NCBI RefSeq assembly: GCF_014490035.1
Contig: NZ_CP061008.1
Location: forward strand, 5,022,001-5,086,000
Direction of reading: 5' to 3'
Source of the DNA: Achromobacter xylosoxidans
GTDB lineage: Bacteria > Pseudomonadota > Gammaproteobacteria > Burkholderiales > Burkholderiaceae_B
Length of the DNA: 64,000 nucleotides
Made by a program: the position numbers and the translations under genes. This document shows positions 46,090-54,843 of the stretch, one piece after another. Under the pieces are notes generated by a model, which saw only the letters and a list, made by a program, of their open reading frames with translations, was not told the origin of the DNA and did no database searches. Positions within the stretch are counted from its first letter, which is position 1; every line of letters starts with the position of its first letter.

Positions 46090-47541
46090 ATGTCTGCCCC
46101 GATCTCCAACGTCCGTCCCGATCCCGACCTGGTTCTGGTCGATATCGCCGACTACGTCCTGAAGTATGAAATCCAGAGCGGCCTGGCGTACGAAACGGCG
46201 CGCAACTGCCTGATCGACACGCTGGGCTGCGGCCTGGAAGCGCTGGAATATCCGGCGTGCAGGAAATTGCTGGGCCCCATCGTGCCCGGCACGACAGTCC
46301 CCCACGGCGCCAAGGTGCCGGGCACGCAATTCCAGCTCGATCCCGTGCAGGCCGCCTTCAACATCGGCGCGATGATCCGCTGGCTGGACTTCAACGACAC
46401 CTGGCTGGCCGCCGAATGGGGCCACCCGTCCGACAATCTGGGCGGCATCCTGGCCACCGCCGACTGGCTGTCCCGCACCGCGGTCGCGGCCGGCAAACCG
46501 CCCCTGCTGATGCGCGACGTGCTGACCGGCATGATCAAGGCGCACGAGATCCAGGGCTGCATCGCACTGGAAAACTCCTTCAACAAGGTCGGCCTGGACC
46601 ACGTCGTGCTGGTGAAAGTCGCCTCCACCGCCGTGGTGGCGCAGATGCTGGGCCTGAGCCGCGAGGAAGTGATCAACGCGGTGTCGCTGGCCTGGGTCGA
46701 CGGCCAGAGCCTGCGCACCTACCGGCATGCCCCCAACACCGGCAGCAGGAAGAGCTGGGCCGCGGGCGACGCCACCAGCCGCGCCGTGCGCCTGGCGCTG
46801 ATCGCCCGGACCGGCGAAATGGGCTATCCGTCCGTGCTGACGGCCAAGACCTGGGGCTTTTACGACGTGCTGTTCAAGGGCCAGCCGTTCCGGTTCCAGC
46901 GCCCCTACGGCAGCTACGTGATGGAAAATGTGCTGTTCAAGATTTCGTTTCCGGCCGAATTCCATGCGCAGACCGCCGTCGAATGCGCAATGGAACTCCA
47001 CGCCCGGCTGCAGGCCGCCGGCAAGAGCGCCGACGACATCGCGAAAATCACCATCCGCACGCACGAAGCCTGCATCCGCATCATCGACAAGAAGGGGCCG
47101 CTGGCCAACCCGGCCGACCGGGACCACTGCATCCAGTACATGGTGGCGGTGCCGACGCTGTTCGGCCGCCTGACCGCGGCCGACTACGAGGATGCGGTGG
47201 CGCGGGATCCGCGCATCGACGCGCTGCGCGACAAGATCGTCTGCGTCGAAGACCCGGCCTACACCCGCGACTATCACGACCCCGACAAGCGTTCCATCGC
47301 CAATGCGCTGACGGTGGAATTCAAGGACGGCACGCGGCTGGACGAGATCGTCTGCGAGTACCCCATCGGCCACAAGCGCCGCCGCGCCGAAGGCATACCG
47401 CTGCTGGAAACCAAGTTCCGCACCAATCTGGCGCGCATGTTCCCCGCCCGCCAGCAGGACCGCATCCTGCAGGCCTCGCTGGACCAGAAGCGGCTGGAAG
47501 CCATGCCGGTGCACGAGTACGTCGACCTGTATGTGATCTGA
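46090..47541 (+). CDS. prpD: 2-methylcitrate dehydratase
   Basis: A 483-residue MmgE/PrpD family enzyme that dehydrates 2-methylcitrate to 2-methylaconitate. Family lines: [20 protein letters not shown] (about residues 24-43), [21 protein letters not shown] (within about 95-117), and [20 protein letters not shown] (about 213-232). It is an iron-sulfur-independent enzyme, so this cluster uses the PrpD route instead of AcnD-PrpF. 70 bases after prpC, closing the prp set; a hairpin terminator follows. Confidence 0.95.
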   Translation: MSAPISNVRPDPDLVLVDIADYVLKYEIQSGLAYETARNCLIDTLGCGLEALEYPACRKLLGPIVPGTTVPHGAKVPGTQFQLDPVQAAFNIGAMIRWLDFNDTWLAAEWGHPSDNLGGILATADWLSRTAVAAGKPPLLMRDVLTGMIKAHEIQGCIALENSFNKVGLDHVVLVKVASTAVVAQMLGLSREEVINAVSLAWVDGQSLRTYRHAPNTGSRKSWAAGDATSRAVRLALIARTGEMGYPSVLTAKTWGFYDVLFKGQPFRFQRPYGSYVMENVLFKISFPAEFHAQTAVECAMELHARLQAAGKSADDIAKITIRTHEACIRIIDKKGPLANPADRDHCIQYMVAVPTLFGRLTAADYEDAVARDPRIDALRDKIVCVEDPAYTRDYHDPDKRSIANALTVEFKDGTRLDEIVCEYPIGHKRRRAEGIPLLETKFRTNLARMFPARQQDRILQASLDQKRLEAMPVHEYVDLYVI

Positions 47542-47554
47542 GCCGCCGTCCCGA

Positions 47555-47576
47555 CCAGCCCCGTCCGCGGGGCTGG
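47555..47576 (+). terminator. Terminator-like hairpin after prpD
   Basis: Perfect nine-base stem CCAGCCCCG / CGGGGCTGG (47555-47563 with 47568-47576), loop TCCG, then GCTTGCT. It lies 13 bases after the prpD stop. The T-rich part is poor. Confidence 0.6.
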
Positions 47577-47639
47577 GCTTGCTGGCCTGAGCGCGCGGTG
47601 GCGCAGCTTACAATGCGGCTTTCTCGACTGGATCGCGCC

Positions 47640-48068
47640 ATGGCCATGCTTTGGGTCAAGACCTTTCATATTGTCTTTATCGCTTCCTGGTTCGCCGGCC
47701 TGTTCTACCTGCCGCGCATATTCGTGAACCTGGCGCAGCAATCGGACCCCGCGGTCCATACCACCCTGCTGGGCATGGCGCGCCGCCTGTACCGCTTCAC
47801 CACCATTCTGGCCATCGTCGCGGTCGTGTTCGGCATGTGGCTGTACCTGGGTTATGGCATCGGCGTGGGCCCCGGCAACGGCTGGATGCACGCCAAGCTC
47901 TTTTTCGTCCTGCTCGTCATCGGCTACCATCACGCCTGTGGCCTGATGCTGCGCAAATTCGAACAGGGCAAGAACACCCGTTCGCACAAGTTCTATCGCT
48001 GGTTCAACGAAGTTCCCGTCTTGCTGCTCTTGGTGGTGGTGGCGCTGGTCGTCGTCAAACCCTTCTGA
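47640..48068 (+). CDS. hemJ: HemJ-like protoporphyrinogen oxidase / CopD-family membrane protein
   Basis: A 142-residue inner-membrane protein with four helices. The start WVKTFHIVFIASWFAGLFYLPR carries the conserved His of the HemJ family, and HAKLFFVLLVIGYHHACGLML carries further conserved His and Lys residues. HemJ oxidises protoporphyrinogen IX in heme synthesis. The call rests on family pattern and length; related CopD-type proteins can look alike. ATG 47640 is chosen; ATG 47646 is also possible. It lies 34 bases before the RlmL-like gene. Confidence 0.82.
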   Translation: MAMLWVKTFHIVFIASWFAGLFYLPRIFVNLAQQSDPAVHTTLLGMARRLYRFTTILAIVAVVFGMWLYLGYGIGVGPGNGWMHAKLFFVLLVIGYHHACGLMLRKFEQGKNTRSHKFYRWFNEVPVLLLLVVVALVVVKPF

Positions 48069-48102
48069 TACCCCCTACCTCTGCACATCCGCCAGGATTC
48101 GT

Positions 48103-49839
48103 ATGTCCTCTGATGAACAGGACCGCCCGCGCAAGACGCTGACGATCAAGAAAACGGCGCGCGACGCCTATGCCGAAGACGCCCCCAAGCGCACCCGCAC
48201 GGGCGCCCGCGCCCGCCTAGTCGCGCAACAGGAGCGCACCAAGGAAAGCATCGAACGCCAGAAGGATCCCGCCGCCTACCAGCGGCGCAAGGACGAGGAA
48301 GCCCGCGGCCCGCGTGGCGCCGGCCGCGGCCAGTCCGCGCGCGGCGCGTCGGATCGGGCCACGCCGGGACGCGGCGCCTCGGACCGGGCTGCCTCCGGGC
48401 GGCCTGCGCCGGACCGCAAGCGGGCCGACAGCCCGCGCCGCGAGACCGAGTCCGGCGGCCGCTCCGGCCGCGCCCCGCAGCGCGCGCCGCGCCTGCGCGA
48501 CGATCAGTACATCGCGCCGGCCACGCCGGCGGGACGCTTCTACGACCCGTTCGAGGACGACGGTCCGGCGCCCGAATACCAGGCTGAACCCGAGCACGAA
48601 TCGGATGTCGTTGACAGCCGCGAGCAGCACGAAGACCGCCGCGAATCCGCCGTCGAGGTCCGCAACCGCCGTCCGCGCGAAACCCGCCAGGCGGAAACGT
48701 TCCCCATCTTCGCCCCCTGCCCCCAAGGGCTGGAAGAGGCGCTGACGGCCGAAATGCAGGCGCTGGGCTTCGAGGACGCCCGGGCCGGCCGCGCTGGCTG
48801 CTCGTTCACGGCCGATTGGGCCGGCGTGCAGCGCGCCAACCTGTATTCGCGCCTGGCCACCCGCATCCTGGTGCAGGTCGCCCATGCCGAGATCTCGCAC
48901 GAAGACGACATCCTCGACCTGGCCCGCGACACTCCCTGGGAGCGCTGGTTCGGCGCGGAGCAGACCTTGCGCGTGGACACCTCGGCCATCAAGAGCCCGG
49001 TGCAAAGCCTGCAGTACTGCAATTTGCGCGCCAAGGACGGCATCTGCGACCGCCTGCGCGAACTGGAAGGCGAACGCCCCAGCATCGACACCGTGCGTCC
49101 GGACGCACGCGTGCACCTGTTCCTGACCGGGCATACCGCGACGCTGTACCTGGACACCTCGGGCGAGTCGCTGTTCAAGCGCGGCTGGCGCCTGGACAAG
49201 GGCGAGGCGCCGCTGCGCGAGAACCTGGCCGCCGGCATGCTGGCGCTGGCGGGCTGGGATCCGGCCGCCCCGCTGCTGGATCCGTTCTGCGGATCGGGCA
49301 CCATCCTGATCGAGGCCGCCTGGATCGCGCTGGGCGTGCCCCCGGGCATCTCGCGCCCGTTCGGCTTCGAACGCCTGCGCGGGCATGACGCCTACCGCTG
49401 GCGCGACCTGAAGGACGACGCCCGCGCGCGCATCCTGCCGCAGCTGGACGCGCCGTTGGTCGGCTACGACCTGGACCCGCAAGCCATCGAATTCGCCCGC
49501 AACAACGCCGAACGCGCCTGGCTGACCGAAGACTCGATCCGCTTCGAGGTCGGCGATGCCCGCCACGTCACCGCGCCCGCCGACCACGGCTGGATCGTCA
49601 CCAACCCGCCCTACGGCGAGCGCATGGGGACGGAACAGGATGCGGATCTGTGGCGCGACTGGGCCACCTGCCTGAAGCGCAATTTCGCGGGCTGGCAGCT
49701 GCACGTCATCACCAGCGACCTGACGCTGCCCAACCAGCTGCGCCTGAAACCCAAGCGCCGCGTGCCCCTGCACAACGGTTCGCTGGACTGCCGCCTGTTC
49801 GGTTTCGAGCTGGTCGCGGCCGGTTACCGCGACGCCTGA
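48103..49839 (+). CDS. THUMP-domain RNA methyltransferase (RlmL N-domain-like, 23S rRNA m2G2445)
   Basis: A 578-residue SAM-dependent methyltransferase. Residues 1 to about 195 are a highly charged, Arg/Ala/Pro/Gly-rich disordered extension. A THUMP domain follows (FPIFAPCPQGLEEALTAEMQ onward, about 198-310). The methyltransferase domain has LLDPFCGSGTILIEAAWIAL (motif I, about 388-407), VGYDLDPQAIEFARNNA, and NPPYGERMGTE (motif IV, about 500). E. coli RlmL fuses this domain to RlmK; here the second half is absent, so it corresponds to the m2G2445 part. The substrate is by homology. The long N-terminal tail probably helps rRNA binding. Confidence 0.88.
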   Translation: MSSDEQDRPRKTLTIKKTARDAYAEDAPKRTRTGARARLVAQQERTKESIERQKDPAAYQRRKDEEARGPRGAGRGQSARGASDRATPGRGASDRAASGRPAPDRKRADSPRRETESGGRSGRAPQRAPRLRDDQYIAPATPAGRFYDPFEDDGPAPEYQAEPEHESDVVDSREQHEDRRESAVEVRNRRPRETRQAETFPIFAPCPQGLEEALTAEMQALGFEDARAGRAGCSFTADWAGVQRANLYSRLATRILVQVAHAEISHEDDILDLARDTPWERWFGAEQTLRVDTSAIKSPVQSLQYCNLRAKDGICDRLRELEGERPSIDTVRPDARVHLFLTGHTATLYLDTSGESLFKRGWRLDKGEAPLRENLAAGMLALAGWDPAAPLLDPFCGSGTILIEAAWIALGVPPGISRPFGFERLRGHDAYRWRDLKDDARARILPQLDAPLVGYDLDPQAIEFARNNAERAWLTEDSIRFEVGDARHVTAPADHGWIVTNPPYGERMGTEQDADLWRDWATCLKRNFAGWQLHVITSDLTLPNQLRLKPKRRVPLHNGSLDCRLFGFELVAAGYRDA

Positions 49840-49847
49840 GCGGCCTC

Positions 49848-49877
49848 GCGCCCCGGGCGGTTTCGCCCCCGGGGCGC
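49848..49877 (+). terminator. Hairpin after the RNA methyltransferase gene
   Basis: GCGCCCCGGG (49848-49857) pairs with CCCGGGGCGC (49868-49877), followed by CCCCCCTTTCG. It lies eight bases after the stop and has only a weak T-run. Confidence 0.55.
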
Positions 49878-50007
49878 CCCCCCTTTCGCCTTGAACAGCG
49901 CGTTGTAAAGGCGCCGCAACATGGCGCGCTTATCTTTGCTTATGGTTTTCCCCAGCACCGTTTGAGCGCATCATCGCACCAAGGTGTTGCCAATATGCAC
50001 CGGGCAC

Positions 50008-50049
50008 TTGCACAAGTTCAGGGTTAACCCCTATAATTCGGGTTATCCC
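50008..50049 (+). promoter_or_regulatory. Strong promoter carrying two operator-like palindromes
   Basis: TTGCAC (50008-50013), 18 bases, TATAAT (50032-50037). The spacer contains the perfect palindrome GGGTTAACCC (50021-50030), and just after the -10 lies GGGTTATCCC (50040-50049). The centres are 19 bases apart, about two helical turns. This looks like a two-site operator for a dimeric regulator. It drives the small gene at 50089. Confidence 0.75.
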
Positions 50050-50088
50050 TAGTAGCTAAACAAACAGTGCAAGCCCGTGGAGGCTATT

Positions 50089-50277
50089 GTGATCAACCCG
50101 AACAACACCATCCGCCTGACCGACGAACTCGAGCGCCAACTGATGCTCCAGGCTATTGAAGAACAATTCCGTCCGCACCCGATGCGGGCGTTGGCCGCCG
50201 GCCTGCGTAAGCTGGCCCACGGCATCCGTGCCCTGGCTGGCAAGACGAGCGCCAAGAACGCGCACTCCGCCGCCTAA
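50089..50277 (+). CDS. Small protein, 62 residues, unknown function
   Basis: I do not recognise it. The start GTG at 50089 has a perfect GGAGG five bases upstream; another GTG at 50077 overlaps that ribosome site and is rejected. The protein begins with INPNNTIRLTDELERQLMLQ and continues as a likely helix followed by a second basic amphipathic helix (ALAAGLRKLAHGIRALAGK), with net positive charge and no membrane segment. A strong promoter with palindromes upstream and two terminators downstream make it a self-contained, probably highly expressed unit. Confidence 0.8.
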   Translation: MINPNNTIRLTDELERQLMLQAIEEQFRPHPMRALAAGLRKLAHGIRALAGKTSAKNAHSAA

Positions 50278-50316
50278 GCAAGGCCCAGGCTTACGGCCTG
50301 AACAGTTTTCCCCTTG

Positions 50317-50336
50317 GGGGCTGCATAGCCCCTTTT
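50317..50336 (+). terminator. First terminator after the 62-residue gene
   Basis: GGGGCT (50317-50322), loop GCAT, AGCCCC (50327-50332), TTTT. It lies 40 bases after the stop. Confidence 0.75.
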
Positions 50337-50339
50337 AAG

Positions 50340-50368
50340 ACCCGCCCTTACCGGTGGGTTTTTTTTTG
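50340..50368 (+). terminator. Second, tandem terminator
   Basis: ACCCGCC (50340-50346) pairs with GGTGGGT (50353-50359), with one G-U pair, then nine T's in a row. Two terminators in tandem point to strong transcription of the small gene upstream. Confidence 0.75.
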
Positions 50369-50406
50369 CCTTGGAAGGCCTGGGCTTTGTCGGATAATAG
50401 CGACCC

Positions 50407-50925
50407 ATGACGACCGACGCCCTCCTCGACCAGACCCCCAACCGGCTGCGCCGGTTCGCCTGCATGATGTACGAAGCCGTGCTGCTGTTCGGCGTGGTGT
50501 TCCTGGCGGGCTACCTGCTGGACACCCTGACCCAAAGCAAGAACGCGCTGGAACTGCGCGGCGCCCGGCAGGCCTGGCTGTTCGTCGCCATCGGGGCGTA
50601 CTTCGTGCTGTGCTGGCGCCGCCGCGGCCAGACCCTGCCCATGAAGACCTGGAACATCCGCCTGGTCGACCGCGACGGCAACACCCCGTCCACGCCCCGC
50701 CTGATGTTGCGCTACGTCCTGGTCTGGCCGCTGGTGCTGGCCGGCGCGGCGGTCGTGTGGGCGGCTGCCAGCGCCACCGGCTGGCCTTCGATGGACATGT
50801 TCATCGTCGCCGCGCCCTTCACCATCTTCATCTGGTCCTGGTTCGATCCCGACGGCCAGTTCCTGCACGACCGCATCCTGGGCACGCGGCTACGCAACGC
50901 GCCGCGGCACAAGAAGGCCCGCTAG
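50407..50925 (+). CDS. RDD family membrane protein
   Basis: A 172-residue inner-membrane protein with the RDD fold. The N-terminal RLRRFACMMYEAVLLFGVVF replaces the Arg-Asp-Asp by a related pattern in the first helix (about 12-35). A second helix is LFVAIGAYFVLCWRR, followed by the family line GQTLPMKTWNIRLVDRDG (about 76-93) and a last helix pair before QFLHDRILGTRLRN. RDD proteins include ion and solute transporters, but the role of this one is unknown. Monocistronic; the small hairpin CGGCGGC-ATCA-GCCGCCG (50934-50951) follows it. Confidence 0.88.
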   Translation: MTTDALLDQTPNRLRRFACMMYEAVLLFGVVFLAGYLLDTLTQSKNALELRGARQAWLFVAIGAYFVLCWRRRGQTLPMKTWNIRLVDRDGNTPSTPRLMLRYVLVWPLVLAGAAVVWAAASATGWPSMDMFIVAAPFTIFIWSWFDPDGQFLHDRILGTRLRNAPRHKKAR

Positions 50926-51073
50926 CCCCCAGTCGGCGGCATCAGCCGCCGCGCCGTATACATCCTGCGACAAACGGCAACATCGTGCGCCGAATTAGCC
51001 GTTTGCTTTCAGAAAGTTGAAAGTCGACCGCAAAGACAATGGGGCCCCTTTTTTCAGACGCCCCAGAACCATC

Positions 51074-51982
51074 ATGCGCGCTTTCCTTTCCCGTGTTGCG
51101 CTGGCCACCGCCAGCGCCCTGTTCCTGCTGCCCGCCGGTGCGCTCGCGCAGAACGCGGCCGCCCAGCAGGAGATCGAAGCGGCCACCAAGGCCGCCTTCG
51201 CCGCCGCCCAGGAGGGGCCCGCCGAAGTCAAGCTGGGCGAGCAGGCGGTCGTGCATCTGCCCGAATCCATGTTCTTCGTGCCGCGCATGCAGGCGGACCG
51301 GCTGATGGCGGCCTACGGCAACGGCAAGGATCCTTCCCTGCTGGGCGTGGTGATGCCCAAGAGCGACGATGACGATTGGGTCATCACCGTCAATTTCGAC
51401 AAGGCCGGCTACATCAAGGACGACGACGCCAAGAACTGGAACGTCAACGAATTGCTGGACAGCCTGCGCGAAGGCACCGAGCAGTCCAACGAAGAGCGCA
51501 AGAAGCGCGGTTTCCCCGAATTGATCATGGACGGCTGGGTCGAAGCGCCGAAGTACGACAGCAACTCGCAGCGCCTGGTCTGGTCGGTCGCGGTCAAGCA
51601 CAAGGGCGAAAGCGCCACCGAGAACCCCACCGTCAACTACAACACCTACGCGCTGGGCCGCGACGGCTACATCACGCTGGACCTGATCACGCAGAAGAGC
51701 ATGGTGCCCAAGGACAAGACGGCCGTGCTGACCTTGCTGGACAACCTGAACTACGTCGAAGGCAAGCGCTACGCCGACTTCAATTCCTCGACCGACAAGG
51801 TGGCCGAGTACGGCCTGGCCGCCCTGGTGGCTGGCGTGGCGGCCAAGAAGCTGGGCCTGTTCGCCGTGATCGCCGCCTTCCTGGCGAAATTCGCCAAGGT
51901 CGGCGTGCTGGCCGCGGCTGCGCTGGGCGGCGGCCTGTGGAAGCGCCTGCGCGCCAAGAAGGCCAACCAACAGCAGCCCTGA
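51074..51982 (+). CDS. DUF2167 family membrane protein
   Basis: A 302-residue protein with a signal peptide (ATASALFLLPAGALAQ, cleavage near residue 24). A DUF2167 domain follows, with GEQAVVHLPESMFFVPRMQA, DDDDWVITVNFDKAGYIKDD and the family line NTYALGRDGYITLDLI. Two to three C-terminal membrane segments come last (LAALVAGVAAKKLGLFAVIAA, then VGVLAAAALGGGLWKRL). The C-terminus is basic and cytoplasmic. Members are inner-membrane proteins of unknown function. ATG 51074 (MRAFLSRVAL) gives a proper signal peptide; the upstream ATG at 51017 would put 19 charged residues in front. Confidence 0.88.
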   Translation: MRAFLSRVALATASALFLLPAGALAQNAAAQQEIEAATKAAFAAAQEGPAEVKLGEQAVVHLPESMFFVPRMQADRLMAAYGNGKDPSLLGVVMPKSDDDDWVITVNFDKAGYIKDDDAKNWNVNELLDSLREGTEQSNEERKKRGFPELIMDGWVEAPKYDSNSQRLVWSVAVKHKGESATENPTVNYNTYALGRDGYITLDLITQKSMVPKDKTAVLTLLDNLNYVEGKRYADFNSSTDKVAEYGLAALVAGVAAKKLGLFAVIAAFLAKFAKVGVLAAAALGGGLWKRLRAKKANQQQP

Positions 51983-52126
51983 CCGCCGTTTCGGATCGCG
52001 GCCGCACTATGCCTTGAAACCGATGCGCGGCGGCCCGCCGTGCATCGCGAAACCTCGCCCGGCCGACACAACAGTGTCACGCGGCGTTCACGTTCCGGTC
52101 ATCGCCGGATGGTTTCATTCCCAGGC

Positions 52127-52999
52127 ATGAGCACAGCCCCTGGGAACGCGACCGTGAACGAAATCCGCCCCGCGCACTGGCGCGCCCTCTGGATTTCCGA
52201 TATTCACCTGGGCACCGCCGGGTGCAAGGCGGAATTCCTCATAGACTTTCTCGACCACAACGATTCCGACACCCTTTACCTGGTGGGGGACATCGTCGAC
52301 GGCTGGCAGCTGCGCAAGCACTGGCACTGGCCCCGGGCGCACAACGACGTCATCCAGCGCATCCTGCGCAAGGCGCGCAACGGCACCCGGGTCGTATTCA
52401 TCCCGGGCAACCATGACGAATTCGCGCGCGAGTTCGCCGGATACGCCTTCGGCGACATCGAAATCCTGGACGAGGACGTGCACGTCACCGCCAAGGGACA
52501 GCGCCTGCTGGTGCTGCACGGCGACCAGTTCGACGGCGTGATCCAGCACAGCCGCTGGCTGGCCCATCTGGGCGACGGGCTCTATCAACTGGCGCTGTGG
52601 ATCAACCATCATTTCAATCGGCTGCGCCACCGCCTGGGACTGCATTACTGGTCCCTGTCGCAATACCTGAAGCACAAGGTCAAGAACGCCGTGTCCTTCA
52701 TCACGGACTTCGAAGAGGCGCTGGCGGGCGAAGCCCGGCGCCGGGGTCTGGACGGCGTGGTCTGCGGCCATATCCACAAAGCCGAACTGCGCTATGTGGG
52801 CGAGATCCTCTACTGCAACGACGGCGACTGGGTGGAGAGCCTGTCCGCCCTGGCGGAAACGCACGACGGCCAGCTCCAGCTGCTGGACTGGGCCGCCGTC
52901 ATGGCGGAACGCGAAGCCGATCCCGCCACCCGGCCGCCCCGCTCGCTGACGCTGCCGGCCCTGCCGTCCGCGCTGCGCCGCCAGGGCAAACACCCGTGA
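52127..52999 (+). CDS. LpxH-like metallophosphoesterase (UDP-2,3-diacylglucosamine diphosphatase family)
   Basis: A 290-residue calcineurin-like phosphoesterase. Metal ligands are in LWISDIHLGT (Asp, His), LVGDIVDGW (Asp), PGNHDEF (Asn, His), HGDQFDG (His) and CGHIHKAEL (His-x-His). Family annotation points to hydrolysis of UDP-2,3-diacylglucosamine in lipid A synthesis. However, many proteins of this subgroup are not the main LpxH, so another phosphoester substrate is possible. The start is uncertain: ATG 52127 is chosen, ATG 52109 and GTG 52154 are alternatives. Followed by the structured gap at 53014. Confidence 0.82.
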   Translation: MSTAPGNATVNEIRPAHWRALWISDIHLGTAGCKAEFLIDFLDHNDSDTLYLVGDIVDGWQLRKHWHWPRAHNDVIQRILRKARNGTRVVFIPGNHDEFAREFAGYAFGDIEILDEDVHVTAKGQRLLVLHGDQFDGVIQHSRWLAHLGDGLYQLALWINHHFNRLRHRLGLHYWSLSQYLKHKVKNAVSFITDFEEALAGEARRRGLDGVVCGHIHKAELRYVGEILYCNDGDWVESLSALAETHDGQLQLLDWAAVMAEREADPATRPPRSLTLPALPSALRRQGKHP

Positions 53000-53126
53000 T
53001 AACCCGTATGCGTCCCCGTTACGCAACGGGGATGTTGCAGTTCACGGCCCTCTAGGTCATGCTTGCATCTGGGGCAACGGGCCAACTTGACCCGTTCACG
53101 CTGCAACATGCTCACAACATAGGGCC

Positions 53127-54821
53127 ATGAACGACCAATATCAGGCGCTCTACCAAACATTCCGCTGGCTGGTACCCACCCAGTTCAACATCGCGGAAGC
53201 GTGCTGCCACCGCTGGGCATCCAGTAGTCCGGATGCGCGGCGCATTGCCATCTACTACGAAGATGAATCTGGCAACCGCGAGGTCTGGACCTATGCCCGC
53301 CTGGCGGAAGCGGCCAATCAGCTGGCCAACGGCCTGGTGAAAATGGGCGTCGGGCGCGGCGACCGCGTCGGTGTGGTGCTGGGACAACGGCCCGAGACCG
53401 TGGTGGCCCATATGGCCATCTACAGCGTCGGCGCCGTGGTGCTGCCGCTGTCCGCCCTGTTCGGCCCGGAAGCCCTGGAAAGCCGCCTGCGCGACTCGGA
53501 AACCCGCGTCGCGATCGTGGATTACGCCTCCAGCGCCAACCTGTTGGCCGTGAGCGACAACTGTCCCAACCTGCAGCAGATCATCGGCATCGGCTTCGCC
53601 GACGAACGTGTTTTGCCCTGGCGCAGCCTGCTGGCGCGCCAACCCAGCGAATTCAAGATGGTCCAGACCCGTTCCTCGGATCCGGCCATTCTGCTCTATA
53701 CCTCCGGCACCACCGGCGCCCCCAAGGGCGCGCTGCTGCCGCACAGCGTGCTGATCGGCAACCTGCCGGGCTTCGTCGCCTCGCAAGACTGGTTCCCCAA
53801 GCCCGCCGACGTGTTCTGGTCGCCGGCCGACTGGGCCTGGACCGGCGGCATGATGGACGCCCTGCTGCCCACCCTGTACTTCGGACACCCCATCGTCGGC
53901 ACGCGCGGCCGCTTCTCGGTCGAGCGCGCATTCGAACTCCTGGAACGCTACCAGGTCACCAACACCTTCCTCTTCCCCACCGCGCTCAAGATGATGATGA
54001 AGGCGGTGCCGGAGCCGCGCGGCCGCTACCAGCTGGCCCTGCGTTCCATCATGAGCGCCGGCGAAAGCGTGGGCGAGACCGTCTTCGAATGGTGCCAATC
54101 GGCGCTGGGCGTGACGCCCAACGAAATGTTCGGCCAGACGGAAATGAACTACGTGGTGGGCAACAGCCAGAGGCGCTGGCCCGCCAAGCCTGGCAGCATG
54201 GGCCGCCCCTACCCCGGCCACAACGTCGCGGTGCTGGACGAGGACGGCAAGCCCGTGGCGCCCGGCGCCACCGGCGAGATCGCCGTCAACCGGCTCGACA
54301 TCCATGGCTATCCGGATCCCGTGATGTTCCTGGGCTACTGGCGCAATGAAGCCGCCACCCAGGCCAAGTTCAAGGGCGACTGGTGCCTGACCGGCGACCT
54401 GGCCAAGATCGACGCCGACGGCTACCTCTGGTACGCGGGCCGCGCCGACGACGTCTTCAAGTCCGCCGGCTACCGCATCGGCCCGGGCGAAATCGAAAGC
54501 TGCCTGATCGGACATCCGGCCGTGGCCAACGCCGCGGTCGTGCCCAAGCCCGACGCCGAGCGCGGCGCCCTGGTCAAGGCCTACGTGGTGCTGACGCCGG
54601 AATTCGCGCAGCGCGACCGCAACGACATCATCGAGAACCTGCAGGAACATGTGCGCGAGCGCCTGGCCCCATACGAGTACCCCAAGGAGATCGAATTCGT
54701 CGACGAGCTGCCCATGACCACCACCGGTAAAATCCAGCGCCGCATCCTGCGCCTGCGCGAAGAAGAGCGCTCGCGGATGACCGCAGGCATTACAGACGCG
54801 CCGCACACCCCCAAGGCGTGA
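53127..54821 (+). CDS. AMP-forming acyl-CoA synthetase
   Basis: A 564-residue member of the acetyl/medium-chain acyl-CoA synthetase family. ATP-binding P-loop: YTSGTTGAPKGALLPH (about residues 191-206). Core motifs are NEMFGQTEMNYVV (about 332) and LTGDLAKIDADGYLWYAGRADD (about 418-439), with hinge and catalytic Lys in MTTTGKIQRRIL (about 532). The protein lacks the long N-terminal cap of AcsA and is closer to the medium-chain/butyryl group (AcsM-like). The substrate is unknown. It lies 22 bases before the gamma-carbonic anhydrase gene and is likely co-transcribed with it. Confidence 0.9.
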   Translation: MNDQYQALYQTFRWLVPTQFNIAEACCHRWASSSPDARRIAIYYEDESGNREVWTYARLAEAANQLANGLVKMGVGRGDRVGVVLGQRPETVVAHMAIYSVGAVVLPLSALFGPEALESRLRDSETRVAIVDYASSANLLAVSDNCPNLQQIIGIGFADERVLPWRSLLARQPSEFKMVQTRSSDPAILLYTSGTTGAPKGALLPHSVLIGNLPGFVASQDWFPKPADVFWSPADWAWTGGMMDALLPTLYFGHPIVGTRGRFSVERAFELLERYQVTNTFLFPTALKMMMKAVPEPRGRYQLALRSIMSAGESVGETVFEWCQSALGVTPNEMFGQTEMNYVVGNSQRRWPAKPGSMGRPYPGHNVAVLDEDGKPVAPGATGEIAVNRLDIHGYPDPVMFLGYWRNEAATQAKFKGDWCLTGDLAKIDADGYLWYAGRADDVFKSAGYRIGPGEIESCLIGHPAVANAAVVPKPDAERGALVKAYVVLTPEFAQRDRNDIIENLQEHVRERLAPYEYPKEIEFVDELPMTTTGKIQRRILRLREEERSRMTAGITDAPHTPKA

Positions 54822-54843
54822 AGCCGCAACCGGAGACCTAGGC

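Noticed and set aside
43824..46109. 761-codon minus-strand frame opposite prpB and prpC
   Set aside because: Shadow of two conserved enzymes; no domain signature.
52810..53160. Minus-strand frame with a zinc-ribbon-like CPRC...PRC pattern
   Set aside because: Only one short cysteine-rich stretch lies in the gap; the rest runs antisense through the LpxH-like gene. More likely a by-product of the nested inverted repeats, which are reported instead.
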